Shown here: piece after piece, positions 11,754-23,202 of the stretch | How the letters are laid out: every line of letters starts with the position of its first letter | Position numbering within the stretch: the stretch's first letter is position 1 | Origin: Pictodentalium vernedei | Lineage: Eukaryota > Mollusca > Scaphopoda > Dentaliida > Dentaliidae | Assembly (NCBI GenBank): GCA_031216915.1 | Contig: CM062294.1 | Span: 32,689,128-32,753,127, forward strand | Direction: 5' to 3' | DNA length: 64,000 nt | Program-made: the position numbers and the translations under genes | Notes under the pieces: generated by a model | Told to the model about the DNA's origin: nothing | Database searches by the model: none | What the model saw: the letters and a program-made list of their open reading frames with translations, nothing else

Positions 11754-12512
11754 TGTTATCCTTTATGTCGATAATATTTTTGCATTTAGCTGTGAGATTG
11801 TAGTCGTCGCTTTCCTGAATCTCGTCGAAGGTGATTTTACCCGCCGTGGTAAGATGATTGATAGAGGCATATTATGGTTGGAGTTAGCATAATTTCTTTT
11901 AACTTGCATTGCGTTATGTCAAGCTTGCTTGCGATTCCTGTGTATATGGAGGCATACTTGAGAAATGGTGAGTGAATACCACCTATACTGCCGTTATATA
12001 GAATGGGTACGGTTATCATCAATGATTGTGTACTGGCAGAACTGATCGGATTAAATTTATTAGTTTAAGGTAAGTTATATTATAAGCAGTGTAGCCATTA
12101 GAGCACTTAAGATAACCAGAGGAAAGGAAAAACGCATGTGGACTTGTCTAACAAAACAAGTATAAAAAGATTATATAAAAAATACAAAATGATATTACAT
12201 AAAACAAGGCGTTGCCACGTAGGGGCTAACATACTTCCCCCAAGTCCAATTCCAAATGTGGTTCTCTGTAGCGAAACAGGATTAGGACGCTAATGAGTAA
12301 TAGAAATTCCAGCTCCAACACAAGCGCACATCATTCCTGCTGCCGTCGTGTTTGAAAAAAAATCGAATTTTCTGTTTTTTCGAAATTTAAAAAAACAACA
12401 AAAAAAAAATAAAATAAAAAATTGTTCATGAACATGGAAGGACAGCCCACATGCCATAAATAATATGGTTTAGATCATTGACAACATAGTGAACAACACG
12501 CCACGTAACTGC

Positions 12513-13050
12513 CTTCATGCCTACGATGCCAGTCATCTAGAGCGCTTAACTAAGCTTAACTACATGCCTACGATGCCAGTCACCTAGAACGGTTAACTAA
12601 GCTTGACTTCATGCCTACGATGCCAGTCATCTAGAGCGCTTAACTAAGCTTAACTACATGCCTACGATGCCAGTCACCTAGAACGGTTAACTAAGCTTGA
12701 CTTCATGCCTACGATGCCAGTCATCTAGAGCGCTTAACTAAGCTTAACTACATGCCTACGATGCCAGTCACCTAGAGCGGTTAACTAAGCTTGACTTCAT
12801 GCCTACGATGCCAGTCATGTAGAGTGGTTAACTAAGGTTAACTTCATGCCTACGTTGCGAGTCATCTAGAACGGTTAACTAAGCTTGACTTCATGCCTAC
12901 GATGCGAGTCATCTAGAGCGGTTACCTATGCTTGACTTCATGCCTACGATGCCAGTCATCTAGAGCGGTTAACTAAGCTTGACTTCATGCTTACGGTGCC
13001 AGTCATCTAGAGCGGTTAACTAAGCTTGACTTCGTGCCCATGTTGCGATC
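12513..13050 (+). repeat. 40/47-bp satellite array, right block
   Basis: About 11-12 further monomers of the satellite, resuming in phase after retrotransposon 1. The first part shows a 94-bp dimer (gcgcttaactaagcttaact, then aacggttaactaagcttgac) repeated three times. Confidence 0.93.
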
Positions 13051-13135
13051 ACGAGGTAGCCTAAGATAGCTAAACATGCTGAAGTGACCTGATACACAAT
13101 TCAGGCAATCAATATGAATGAATCAATCAATCGGG
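13051..13135 (+). mobile_element. 3' tail of the satellite-bearing SINE-2 copy
   Basis: The last monomer runs into catgttgcgatcacgaggta, then gcctaagatagc, then gaagtgacct, and an aatgaatcaatcaatc run. This aligns, with divergence, to the SINE-2 tail (catgttgtggtcacgattag, cc, tatgtgacct, aataaataaata). The alignment over the first 40 bp is good; the remainder is weaker. Confidence 0.6.
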
Positions 13136-13894
13136 GGACATAACTCTGGGTGTGTACAGATTACGGGAAATGAAGCAGTCTGGCTGATGATTATAAGACA
13201 TGGACGAGGGCAGAGGTCGGAACCAAAGATAGGTGGAAGAGAAGCTAAGACAAGATTGAATGCTTGGATAGTCAGCATAGGGGTCAATAATAGGCACAGC
13301 AGGTCAGGCAACAGAAGAATAAGCGACAGAATAGATCGGGATAGACAGAGAGAATTAGGCGGCTTTGGGGCAAATCCGATCCAAATAAATAATTGTCGGC
13401 TGTTTGTGATAATTAGTTTTAATCTTATACAATAGAACACGGCAAGTATTGAAAAAAGGAAGGATTTGGCGAATATCCGAACCAGTTTCAGCGATTTGGG
13501 GGTGATTGTCGGGTCTATTTGTGCAATTAGATGTACTTTTATACAAAAGAACGCACCCTCCGAACATAGCAACCACGCGCTACCTCAAAAACCAAGATGA
13601 CAGGCTCCAGTATACAAAATGGACGACGGAAACATGTCACCCTAACAATATGCGATGCGCACTAAGACTACGTATCACTTTGGATATGTCGTCTATGACG
13701 CCACTTCCCCTCCACCTGTCCTTCCAACCAACCTGGCACGATCGGGTACATGTCCTACTACTCAAGTGTATGCAGGTCGGGTTTATCTCAAACGAACATA
13801 ATTTCTCCAGAAGGACAGAAGAGGTTCCTTTTGTCTTTCATTCCAGGCAGACATGGTCTTTTTCAATCCAATTTTAGATGGATTTGTTTAGCGA
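13136..13894. other. Unclassified; contains a diverged direct duplication
   Basis: No gene recognised. Between about 13390 and 13560 a ~55-bp segment occurs twice in direct orientation (attgtcggctgtttgtg with cttatacaatagaacac, and attgtcgggtctatttgtg with cttttatacaaaagaac), spaced by about 112 bp. Open frames at 13118-13435 and 13506-13877 show no recognisable domain. Confidence 0.45.
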
Positions 13895-13982
13895 TTAAGG
13901 TGCTATATAAGTAATGAAATTTTGTTTATTTTGAAATTCTTACCTCTGATATTCCTTAAATTCAAATTAAATATATAGACAA

Positions 13983-14767
13983 ATTATACATCAAAATGAA
14001 GGTTGGGAGGTACAGGACACGAAAAATATATGAAATTAACTCACCTCAATTGACAGCAGGCACCACTGGTTCCTGGAAGTCTGCTACCGTATTCGAAAAA
14101 CTAACTGATAATGCAATAATATTTCCCGAGAACAACTTGTGGCCAAATGTACTTCACATATCCAAGAACAAAGCATGGGTATCAGAATCCTTCAAAACAC
14201 AGCGGCAGATCTGCATGGGGTAAATTCCAAAACTGACGCTTTGTTTACATTGTAAATTACTTTCGATTTCCGGGCAACGTCATCGGACGGAAAAAGCATC
14301 GAAAAACAACTCAGTCTGAAATCAAATAATGAGAAAGATCGCCTTAATACAGCATACTGTTATTATATAGAGACTGCATAGTTGCCATATTCTGAGCAAG
14401 GTATCAGGATACCTGGTGAAATTTGTTAAAATTACGATTTTGTTTTTTAATGGAAATTCGTGGTATCGAGTGATTTGCGCAAGTCCGTCGAACATGGAAT
14501 CCATCTTCATTAAAAAATGCAGACAGCGTTGTCCTTTTCCCAAATGCAGTCCTAATGCTGCATCCTACAGTGTTTTGAATGCCTAGCTTTGTTATTGGAT
14601 ATCTCAAGCACAAGTTTGTCCTCCGGAAACATAATTGTATTATCAGTTCTGGTACGAATACGTTATCAGACTTTCAGGAACCAGTGGTGCCTGCTGTCAG
14701 CTCCATGAGTTGAGTACGGATGTGTTCCGTGTTCTCTATACATCTCAACCTTCAGTTTGATGTATAA
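13983..14767. mobile_element. Fold-back element with ~240-bp arms
   Basis: Left arm from 13983 (attatacatcaaaatgaagg) and right arm ending 14767 are inverted copies at roughly 70% identity. Shared stretches include gacagcaggcaccactggtt. The spacer is ~260 bp. A 75-codon frame covers the left arm (MKVGRYRTRKIYE...) but the right arm does not preserve it, and I recognise no protein family. Confidence 0.6.
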
Positions 14768-15770
14768 TGTGTGTGTGTTTAAGGGGTCGTCCAACCTAAC
14801 TTTGGTCAATTTTTGACATTTTCCCAATGCCTCAGAAACAGATAAGAGAAGCAAGAAAAGGCAAATTATATATCAAAATAATGAGTAAGGCGCATAGAAA
14901 AGGTACATATAATTTTTTTTCAGGAAAAAAAGTGAATTTTATGATTTTGAAGAAGATTAATTTGCCAATGGCATAAGTAACGAACCGGTAAAACCACAAA
15001 ATAATCGATAATTCGAAAGCCTTGTCCTCAATACAATGATAACATACTACAGACTCGGAGAAAGCATTTTTCTGACACACACTCTGGTGGGTTTTGATGT
15101 TTGAATGTAATAACACCAACACAAATTTTGGATGTTCCGGGTGTGGCCATGTTTCAATGATGTTTATTCCGGTCATGTGATTACGATGTGGTTCTTGCAG
15201 AAATCCTCAATTTGGGCAATCGTAAGAATGCAAGGACGTGATCACGCCCTTTAGTTGTTCGAGACAATGTATGAGCGGATTTGCAAACAGGTGACAGCAA
15301 ATACTTGAGCAGCCCATAAACCCTACCCCCATATAAATACCTAAGTTATTTTGTTAATATTTTATTACCTTCATCACATTCTTTGTGTCTTTTGTATTTC
15401 TTCTTCTTCTAATCTTCAAGTCTAAAACTCCAACACCCTTTACTCTATCTAGACTAGATCACTCTTTACATACCAGCTTGAATACATCTTGCTTCCGATA
15501 CTACAATTATATGTGCTCACTTGAATTATACCGTGCCCGGATAGGAAATCATAACCTTGCAGTTTATTCTAGCAGCTTAAGGCACTGTCTGTCGAAAGAT
15601 AGAACTACATGCATTTTAATTTATTTGCTCTTGCGTCTCAGTGGTGTTGACCTGCATGGAAGCTTCACTGTCGTGTTTGCTCTGTTTATTGGGCAATCCA
15701 GTGTGCTTATTACCCCCCACTTTGTAAATTCTACTGAACTAATTCCATTTCGCTGCAGTTATGCAGTTAT

Positions 15771-18700
15771 TTGAATGTCTTGAAGGCTACGTCGTCATTA
15801 AAAGCATTAACTACATCTTTCCTATCAAACTCATTTTTCTTCTTTTTGGTCATAAGCTTATTATTGTCTGGTGACATTGAAACCAACCCTGGTCCAAATT
15901 CTCTTAATTCAGACCACAATCAAAAAACTCTAAAAATAAATTATTCATCTTAACATTCAGAGCCTCAAACCTAAACTGGATATTGTACAATGTGAATTTG
16001 CACCATTTCATGTCGTGGCCTCGAGTGAGACATGGTTTCATAGCAATGATACCTCATCCGATGTCCAACTTTATGGGTTCCATGAACCATTGCGATTCGA
16101 TCGCTCGACAAGGGGAGGTGGGGTTGCCATTTATATTAAAGAGGGTATTTGGTTTCGACACAGACCGGATCTTAATACACCGAATACGGAGTGCCTATGG
16201 GCTGAATTATTTACAAAACGGTGTAGATCGTTATTATTAGGGGTATTCTACCGTCCACGCAACAGTCCTCCAGATACATGGGATGCCATATCAGCTTCCA
16301 TCGAAAAAGCTAGAGACACGTCAGTTGATGACTTAACTATCAAGGGTGATTTCAACGACAACCAAATGGTTTCTTCAAGGAGTAGCCTTTCTGAAATAAT
16401 CAATTACTTTAACCTCAGACAGCTTGTGAGTGAGCCAACTTGTTTTACTGAAACATCCGCATCATTGTTAGATCTCTTTGCTGTCAGCGACACAATCAAC
16501 GTGAAAACATGTGAAGTCCTCGAACCAATTATTCCAGACATGATCCGCTATCACTGCCCAATTTCAATCGAAGTTGAATTTTTAAAACCAAACCGTCCTT
16601 CTTTTAGGAGGAGGATATGGCTTTATTCTCATGGTAATTATGATTTATTGAACGAGACTTTCTCTTAACACCGACTGGAACTCTATCTTTGATACTCTAT
16701 GTCTCGATACCATAGTTACCAATTTCACGGATAAAATACTCAATACTGCATCCAAACATATACCCAACAAATTTATTACTTCGAGAATGGATCAACCGAA
16801 ATGGATGCACAATGAAATAAGACTATTAATGAGACAGAGAAAACGTCTGTATCGGATTGCTAAACGTACCAATTTCCCATACGCCTGGGCCAAATACAAA
16901 CTTAAACGGAACGAGGTTGTATCGGCCATCAGGAAGGCCGAAGCCCAGCATCTTTCGAAAATCCAGTCCACCCTGAGAAGTAATGCAACCCCACTCATCA
17001 CTGTGGTGGAAGACCCTAAAAACACTAATCGGTAGCTGTAACGCAACAGAAATTCCCACCCTGATTCATCTAAACAAAATATATTCTTCAAGTGTTGAGA
17101 AAGCTGAAGTATTCAATGAATACTTCTGTTTTATCTCAACAGTTGACGATTCGAATGCTTCTTTACCAGAGCCACCACCCCGTGTTTCCCAGTGTATTGA
17201 TAACATCACCCTACATTGCAGTGAAGTATATGCCGCAATGAAGTCGATAAAGGTATCCAAGGCGTCTGGTCCGGATCAAATAAGCCCGCGTCTCCTAAAC
17301 GAATGTAAATCCTCTCTCTGCGAACCACTCTCAATTTTGTTCAACATATTACTGAATAATTCATACTTTCCTACATTATGGAAAAAAGCAAATGTCACCC
17401 CAATCCTAAAAAAGCAACCCTCAAACTCGGCTACTAATTATCGCCCGATATCCTTGATCAGCTGTGTTGGTAAATTATTTGAAAAATGTGTCTTCAAACG
17501 ATTGTGGCAGTTCTTGGGTGAAAATAATGTCCTCAGTCAATTTCAGTCGGGTTTTACACCTAGAGATTAAACCGTCCTCCAACTGACTGACATATATGAT
17601 GAATTCTGTCGCACGCTTGATGAAGGCAAAGAAGTTAGGGTAGTTTTCTGTGATGTCAGTAAGGCGTTTGACAAGGTATGGCATGCTGGTCTCATCCACA
17701 AGCTGGAGAGTATTGGTGTTTCAGGAGAACTACTTCTATTTCTAAAATCGTACCTTGCGGAAAGGTCGCAGCGAGTTGTGATAGCCTCGGTGTCATCGTC
17801 ATGGAGACCCATCAATGCCGGTGTACCTCGGGGGTCTATACTCGGACCTTTACTGTTTTTGATATACATAAACGATATAACCAACGACTTACTCAGCAGT
17901 ATTCGCCTCTTCGCAGATGATACGTCCTTATATCTATTTATTGAAAACCCAGAGCAAGCCGCGGTCATAATCAATAATGATTTGGTTACAATCGAGCATT
18001 GGGCCAAAACATGGTTGGTCGAGTTCAATCCCAATAAAACTGAAAGTATGTGTGTATCACGTAAAAACAATCCCAACTTTCACCCACCCTTATATTTAGG
18101 TGACTCACAGATATCAGAAGTTTCTGTCCACAAACACTTAAGGGTCATATTAAATAACACACGTACATGGAACAACCACATTGACCACATTTGCTCCAAA
18201 GCCTGGTCTCGCGTAGACCTGTTGAGGAGACAGAAATTTAACCTCGATCGCAGTGTCCTGGAAACAATATATTTTGCCTTTATTAGGCCTCTTCTTGAAT
18301 ACGCGGACACTGTCTGGGATAATTGTTCTGCTACCAATGTTGCGGAACTGGAAAAAATACAAATTGCAGCGGCAAGAATCATCACCGGGGCAACAGTTAG
18401 TGCCAGTAAGTCTTTGATATATTCCGAAACACGGTGGGAATCCTTGCAAGAAAGACGACACAAGCACAAACTAATTCAGTTTTTCAAAACGTATCACTAT
18501 ATGTCGCCTCCATACATTTCCAACAAAGTTCCCCCACTTATCTCCTTGACGAATTCATCACATGGTCTCAGAACTTGTCAAAACCGCCGAGTTCCCTTTT
18601 GCCGAACGCAATTGTATAAGTCTTCTGTTATCCCCAGCGTTACTGACCAGTGGAATAAGTTACCGCTAACCGTCCGCGAGAACTCATCATTGACTAACTT

Positions 18701-18833
18701 TAAAGCGTTTCTCAGTAATGGTAGCCAAAGACCACCTAAGTTCTATAGTAATGCGAAATCCCGTAGGGCTCAAATATATGTTTCTTCCCACATTTTTTCA
18801 GAGTTGTGGTACTTTTTCACTCTTTTGAGTTAG
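15771..18833 (+). pseudogene. 2A leader-endonuclease-RT of retrotransposon 2, broken
   Basis: 15771-15953 ends in the 2A-like motif and then shifts frame. 15948-16668 is an APE-type endonuclease: VASSETWF, GGGVAIYIKEG, LLGVFYRPRNSPPDTW, IKGDFNDN, SLLDLFAVSD and RYHCPISIE. A shift near 16665 leads to DQPKWMHNEIRLLMRQRKRL, and another near 17000 to the RT frame: KASGPDQISPRLLNE, NYRPISLISCVGKLFEK, VFCDVSKAFDKVWHAGL, INAGVPRGSILGPLL, FLIYINDI and the catalytic FADDTSLY. One in-frame TAA (17568-17570) interrupts it. The C-terminal part (VTDQWNKLPLTVRENSSL) is present, with a stop at 18833. At least three frameshifts and one stop: inactive. Confidence 0.93.
15858..15896 (+). other. 2A-like ribosome-skipping motif
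   Basis: Codons 15858-15896 encode LLLSGDIETNPGP, which fits the 2A consensus D-x-E-x-N-P-G-P. In known 2A peptides the ribosome fails to join the final Gly and Pro, here 15891-15893 and 15894-15896. Such motifs are documented at the N-terminal side of the endonuclease in some animal APE-type non-LTR retrotransposons, which is the position here. Skipping activity is not tested. Confidence 0.88.
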
Positions 18834-20362
18834 AAAATTTTGTTTATAACTAGATGATTTGTTACAATTTGTTGCAAAGTGCCTGCTAATACCCTCAACT
18901 GTATCGCTACAGAATTTTCTGGTGAAGATTTTGTTCCTATTACTTATCAAGCAATAACCTAATGAATATTCTGTATAAAGCCACCAATCTGATGTTTGAC
19001 ACTTTTATCGGAGCTTTTTGGAGGCTTATGGAACTCAAAATGTTGATTATAGCAGGACTTTTCTATTCACCCATTAATCGATAAATTAAGTGTTATAGTT
19101 GGAAGTAAGAAGTATGAAAGGTCCAGAACTAAAAGTCTAAAAAGAATTTTTTGCAATGTAACATGATTTTTGCAGATACACTTATTTGGAGGGTTACCTG
19201 TCTGATATTGTTTGGAACATGTGGGCAGGATCTTCAAAAAGAAAAAAGAGTTAAACTTTGAGAAAAAAGGCATGTGCCTTGAGTGCCGGAGGCAGCGTCA
19301 TACAAGGAAGAGAGCCCCCCCCCCCCTCCAGGAATTTTTTTGTGTCAAATGGAGCTCACTTGCCACCTTTTGGGGATTGCTTTGTGTACTGCGTTCTTGA
19401 AAAAAATATGTGAGACCCTCTGGATGTGCCCTTCTGATCTCAATATGCCAATAAGCCTCCTTGGGGAAAGTACATGCAATAATGGTTATGTAAGGTTGAT
19501 TTGATGTGTTTTGAATAACAGTGTACTTTTAAGTACCTTAGATGGTTTATTGCAGTGACAGGTTACAGTTACCCTTATTTCTTCTCCAACAGATATCATG
19601 AGTGTATTGGTGTCCAAGAGTAAACAAAGCTATTATACTTATTGATAAACCAGACAAATTTAACAATTTAATCACTAACAAATGGATGCATGGGATAAAA
19701 GGGGTTACAGTGCAAGGGGTTTGTAAATATATTTATTCAACTACAATGTATGACTTTGCAGTGCATTCTACATAGGAGAATATCATAGTTTCTTTCCAAA
19801 CCACCACAGTAACACATACATCTTTATATTGGGAGACACTCTTTTGTCCTTCCATACTTCTTCTGCTGGACTCCTTCAAGTTGACCTTTGTTGAACTCCC
19901 CAAATCAAAACATAAACAAAAGAAAATGTCTGCCTTCAATCAGTGAGCACTCCACTTATAACATTTGGTCTCAATCTTTATTACTTTCAAGAACTAGGAA
20001 AAGATTTCTTCGAGTATGTACTTCAATGTTTATAGAATACAGCTGTTATTTTATTTTGAGGTATTTCATTGTAAAAATTTTGTTCTCTTACTTATGCCAC
20101 AGCAGACTTTCAGGTGGTGCTATTTACACATGGCAGCAGTTCCATGGCAAATTTCAGTTTCTACATGTTCTATGTTTTATTCCAAGCATTTTGGTACATA
20201 ATTTATTGGGTTTATTCATTTTGGGACTTTTTTAGACTTGAAATAAAATTACATGAAATTTTACCAAAGTTAGGTTGGACGTCCCCTTAATTTGAAATAA
20301 AGGAATATAAGAGGTAGGAATTTCAAAATAAACAAAATTCCATTACTTATATAGCACCTTAA

Positions 20363-20794
20363 GGAATCTTATTGTTGACTCGCTGTAGTGGACCCTCATT
20401 CCCAGCCGTATTCACGGCTCACGTGGTACGTGATTTATCCGCGTTTCATGGGCTTACTCATTCTCTGTATCGTAATTGGATGTTAGCATTTTTGATACTG
20501 CTTTCAACTTTTTCTCTTTTCTATTTACGTAATATGCGCGAACAGCCGGAGGAGTTCTTGTCACTGGGATCTTTGCTTTGGAACAAATATTTTGTCTTCC
20601 CCGTCGCTAGCTCAAACTCTGTGATTTCTTTAGGCTAGTGTTAAATATATTCAGGCTGATGTGTTTCCTTTTCTCTATCTGTTTATGTATCTCTTCTTTC
20701 CAATTTCACGTTCAGTTACCGATTCTCCATTTTCTCATTTGTTGTCGTTTTTAGCTAACAATTTACGGCCTTCTTTCATGCACTTACAAAATAA
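20363..20794. other. Unclassified, one small open frame
   Basis: An 88-codon frame at 20372-20638 (MLTRCSGPSFPAVF...) contains a hydrophobic stretch (MLAFLILLSTFSLFYL). I do not recognise it, and it lies between repeats. It is probably not a gene. Confidence 0.3.
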
Positions 20795-20937
20795 GTTATT
20801 GTGATGAATTGACGGTAACATGGTCTGAGGTTTGCAGCTCGGAGCTTATTTTCAACCAAGACGCGAAGCGTCGAGGTTGAACATACGCTCCGAGCTGCAA
20901 ACCTCAGACCATGTTACCGTCAATTCATCACAATAAC
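20795..20937. repeat. 51-bp perfect inverted repeat with structured loop
   Basis: Arms 20795-20845 and 20887-20937 are exact reverse complements (start gttattgtgatgaattgacg). The 41-nt loop pairs again: ttcaacc with ggttgaa, and gacgc with gcgtc around GAA. Perfect arms of this length imply a recent origin or active correction. Confidence 0.95.
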
Positions 20938-21412
20938 GTATATGTTCCAATAGACACTACATATAGCTCAAAACCTACACCGTTAAACATGAGAGGCTTA
21001 TTTACTAAACTTGTGATCTTTAAAAGTTGCCTTATTCAAGGCAACTTTTAACGACCAAAGGTTTAGTAAATAAACCTCTCGTGTATCCACGTCGACACTG
21101 GATAAATAATCAATAAACCAGATAAACCCATTCCATCTTAGTTCAAATCGTAAATCAATTTGTAATTTAAACAACACTTCATCCGGAACGCCGTCTGCTG
21201 CACACGTGAAACATCCTGAAAAATGAAACGGCTTGCTAGTCACCCTGTTGATGAAGAAGTTACGAAATTGACGACGTCATTGCAAATATTTCGCGTTGTG
21301 ACGTCAGACGGTGACATTTGCCACTTAAGCCATAAACATAGAATATACTAAGCGAGCTCTCGTCCAATCAGAGGAGGAGGATTTTAGTCTTATTGGAACA
21401 TATGTTCTCTGT
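20938..21412. mobile_element. Fold-back/MITE with inner hairpin
   Basis: atatgttccaatagac near 20942 and its inverted match gtcttattggaacatat near 21390 bound the segment. Inside, 20987-21033 and 21038-21084 form a second hairpin (gagaggcttatttactaaac against its inverted copy, several mismatches). No protein seen. Confidence 0.6.
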
Positions 21413-21884
21413 TCTTCGCATGGGCACGTTTTTAAAGGTGCTTTTTGTACCGAACTCTTTCATTTTAGAAAAGAGAAAAGCTCATGAAAGATCAGAGGTG
21501 GAAATTTCCCCATGTGTCTGCCAATGATTGACCTGGCATTCCTTAATAGTTGTTTATTAACTAAAGTTTATTTATTTTTAATTTAAAAAAAACTATTCTT
21601 CAAGCCTTTCAAGAGAAATTATATGGTCCTATATTCAAGTTGAGCAAACAAACGTTTGAAATTTTAGTTATGAACATATGTCGCATTTATCATTGTCTAT
21701 TTTACGCTTAAATACCTTATATTTCGGTCTGAATCTGTTAATTTTCCAGTTTGAAGTTTCTATTTAGGAACCTTGATTTTATCGGCATATTGCTTTGAAA
21801 ACTTAATAAGATTTTTATGCTAGAATATAGCAACTAAATTACACGGACAAATCGATAAAGGAATTTTATTTTATATGGAGTGAT

Positions 21885-22312
21885 TATAAGACGCGTGTCA
21901 TAATGAAAGGGAAGATTTTAATACACTATTAGTTGCATATTTGTTGTATTATATTGAAACCAATACGTAATAGATATATCACTATTTTGTGTACTGTATG
22001 GGTAAATAATTGTACAGTTGTGCAGGTGTCCGGAGATATTTTGTTGGAGGCGAAGCCGAGTCCAAATATTGGAGGACACCTGCACAACTGTACAATTATT
22101 TACCCATATAGTACACAAAATAATGATATATGTGATTTAATCCACAGCTCCTCAATGTTAACAAAAGTCAAAAAATTATATTTTAGAAAGTTTTACCCGA
22201 GTAAAACCACATTTTAAAACACTTTTTGCTTGCTCTACCCCCGAAAAACAAAATGGGCATAATCCATTGTTTGCTTGCTCGAAAGTCTATTGAAGTTATG
22301 ACACGCATCAGG
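21885..22312. mobile_element. MITE with central 48-bp hairpin
   Basis: Inverted gcgtgtcataa at 21893-21903 and 22296-22306 mark the ends. The centre (21984-22031 and 22074-22121) is a 48-bp inverted repeat with one mismatch (attttgtgtactgtatgggt). Its loop pairs further (ttgga, ggcgaagcc, tccaa). The layout resembles the element at 20795. 21413-21884 shows nothing I recognise. Confidence 0.65.
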
Positions 22313-22593
22313 AGTTCAGATATTGTGAACAGATCTGTGGCTTCGAAGTGAACTCACATCATGACGTAATTTGTTCTCCCGCTAATATAATGTCTCAGCT
22401 CAAGGGTGGAACACTTATTCAATCCCTCATCGAAAGTGGGCAGATAAATTTAATAATCGTTCATTTTTAAAGCATTTGGAAGAATAATTCTTTTTTTTAT
22501 CTAAAGAAGAGGTTTGCTTTCCCTCAGGGGTGGCGGGTGGTGGTGCCTGATTGCCGTCTTAATATTTGAAAAAGGGCGGGTTTCTTTAGGTTA

Positions 22594-22823
22594 TTTATTT
22601 ATTTACTGGTGTTTAGGATCACTTTTCTGCAGCTATGGCGAATTGTGACCGCAAAAAAAGGTGTAAAGTCAAGTTTAGCCAATCGTTTACACCCATGCTG
22701 CCCATTTTAGGGGACTTCTACCCCGGGCACTGGTGACCAGGTCCTATTTTACCAGTAAAACTGAACTTGTTTACCACAGCAAACAAGCACTGCTTCACTT
22801 CCGAGGTTTCCACAGGAGTCCTT
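22594..22823 (-). mobile_element. SINE-2 copy
   Basis: Minus-strand copy of the element at 2028-2255. It runs from cctgtggaaacctcggaagt (5' end near 22823) to a taaataaata tail at 22594. Target duplication tttaggtta at 22585-22593 and 22824-22832. It retains the segment gattggctaaacttgacttt from which the 5.2-kb satellite monomer derives. Confidence 0.8.
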
Positions 22824-23039
22824 TTTAGGTTACCAGGGCTGTTGGTTATTAAAAGCAACAAAAAATTAAAAAGTACATTATAATTTGGACACGATGCACA
22901 CTCAATTCAGTAGCTCTGTCGATAAAAGCTTGTCGATAATTCATGTGTAAGAAAGATTTTCACACCTCCTTTACAGCATCTTTACTTTTGACTGGTTATG
23001 ATTACAGTACCGTGACAATCGTACACGTATCTAGTTATT

Positions 23040-23202
23040 GGGACTGTTTCATTGTTGTAGCTTTTCTTGATCGTTCCAGTGAGCTCTCAAATTCGTCATA
23101 TTTGTCACTTTTCTTTGTCTTTCCTTTGAGATCTCACATTGGTAATTGTTGTCACTTTTCTCGGTCCTTCCACTCAGATCTCATATTCGTCATTGTTGCA
23201 GA
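23040..23202 (+). repeat. Left edge of the 47/48-bp minisatellite
   Basis: Three to four diverged units (cttttctcggtccttccact, cagatctcatattcgtcatt) matching the large array that resumes at 24464. Confidence 0.85.

Larger units (their letters stand above)
8273..12512 (-). mobile_element. Non-LTR retrotransposon 1 (CR1/L2/Jockey-like), inserted in satellite
   Basis: The 4.2-kb insert lies on the minus strand. Its 3' end (8273-8320) is a short microsatellite-like tail of tattg-type units, as in several LINE clades. A 5-bp CTTCA appears at both edges (8268-8272 and 12513-12517). Joining the flanks restores a satellite monomer in phase, so this is an insertion into an existing array. 11754-12512 is probably 5' untranslated or ORF1-related sequence; I recognise no gag-like protein. 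Clade assignment is by general RT resemblance only. Confidence 0.9.
15385..18960 (+). mobile_element. Non-LTR retrotransposon 2 with 2A-like leader
   Basis: Contains a leader region, a 2A-like motif, an APE endonuclease and an RT in that order (see the coding entry). 5' and 3' ends are estimated: the element may start near 15385 and I could not see an exact 3' end after the stop at 18833. No target duplication found. It lies inside the inverted-repeat region 13895-20362. Confidence 0.8.
13895..20362. mobile_element. Large element or region bounded by 74-bp inverted repeats
   Basis: 13895-13968 and 20289-20362 are inverted copies at about 90% or better identity (start ttaaggtgctatataagtaa). 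The match continues inward on the right at 20262-20288. On the left it is displaced to about 14778 (ggtcgtccaacctaacttt), because a fold-back element (13983-14767) sits between. Retrotransposon 2 is nested inside. This suggests a DNA transposon with long terminal repeats, though two unlinked copies of a repeat in opposite orientation would look similar. 18961-20288 shows AT-rich sequence with no recognised coding domain. Confidence 0.6.

Noticed and set aside
5210..13050. CRISPR-like array
   Set aside because: Units are contiguous with no unique spacers, in eukaryotic repeat DNA; it is a satellite. The same applies to the other tandem arrays.
20795..22121. Hairpins as transcription terminators or regulatory RNA
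   Set aside because: They sit in mobile-element contexts with no adjacent gene; bacterial-type termination does not apply here.
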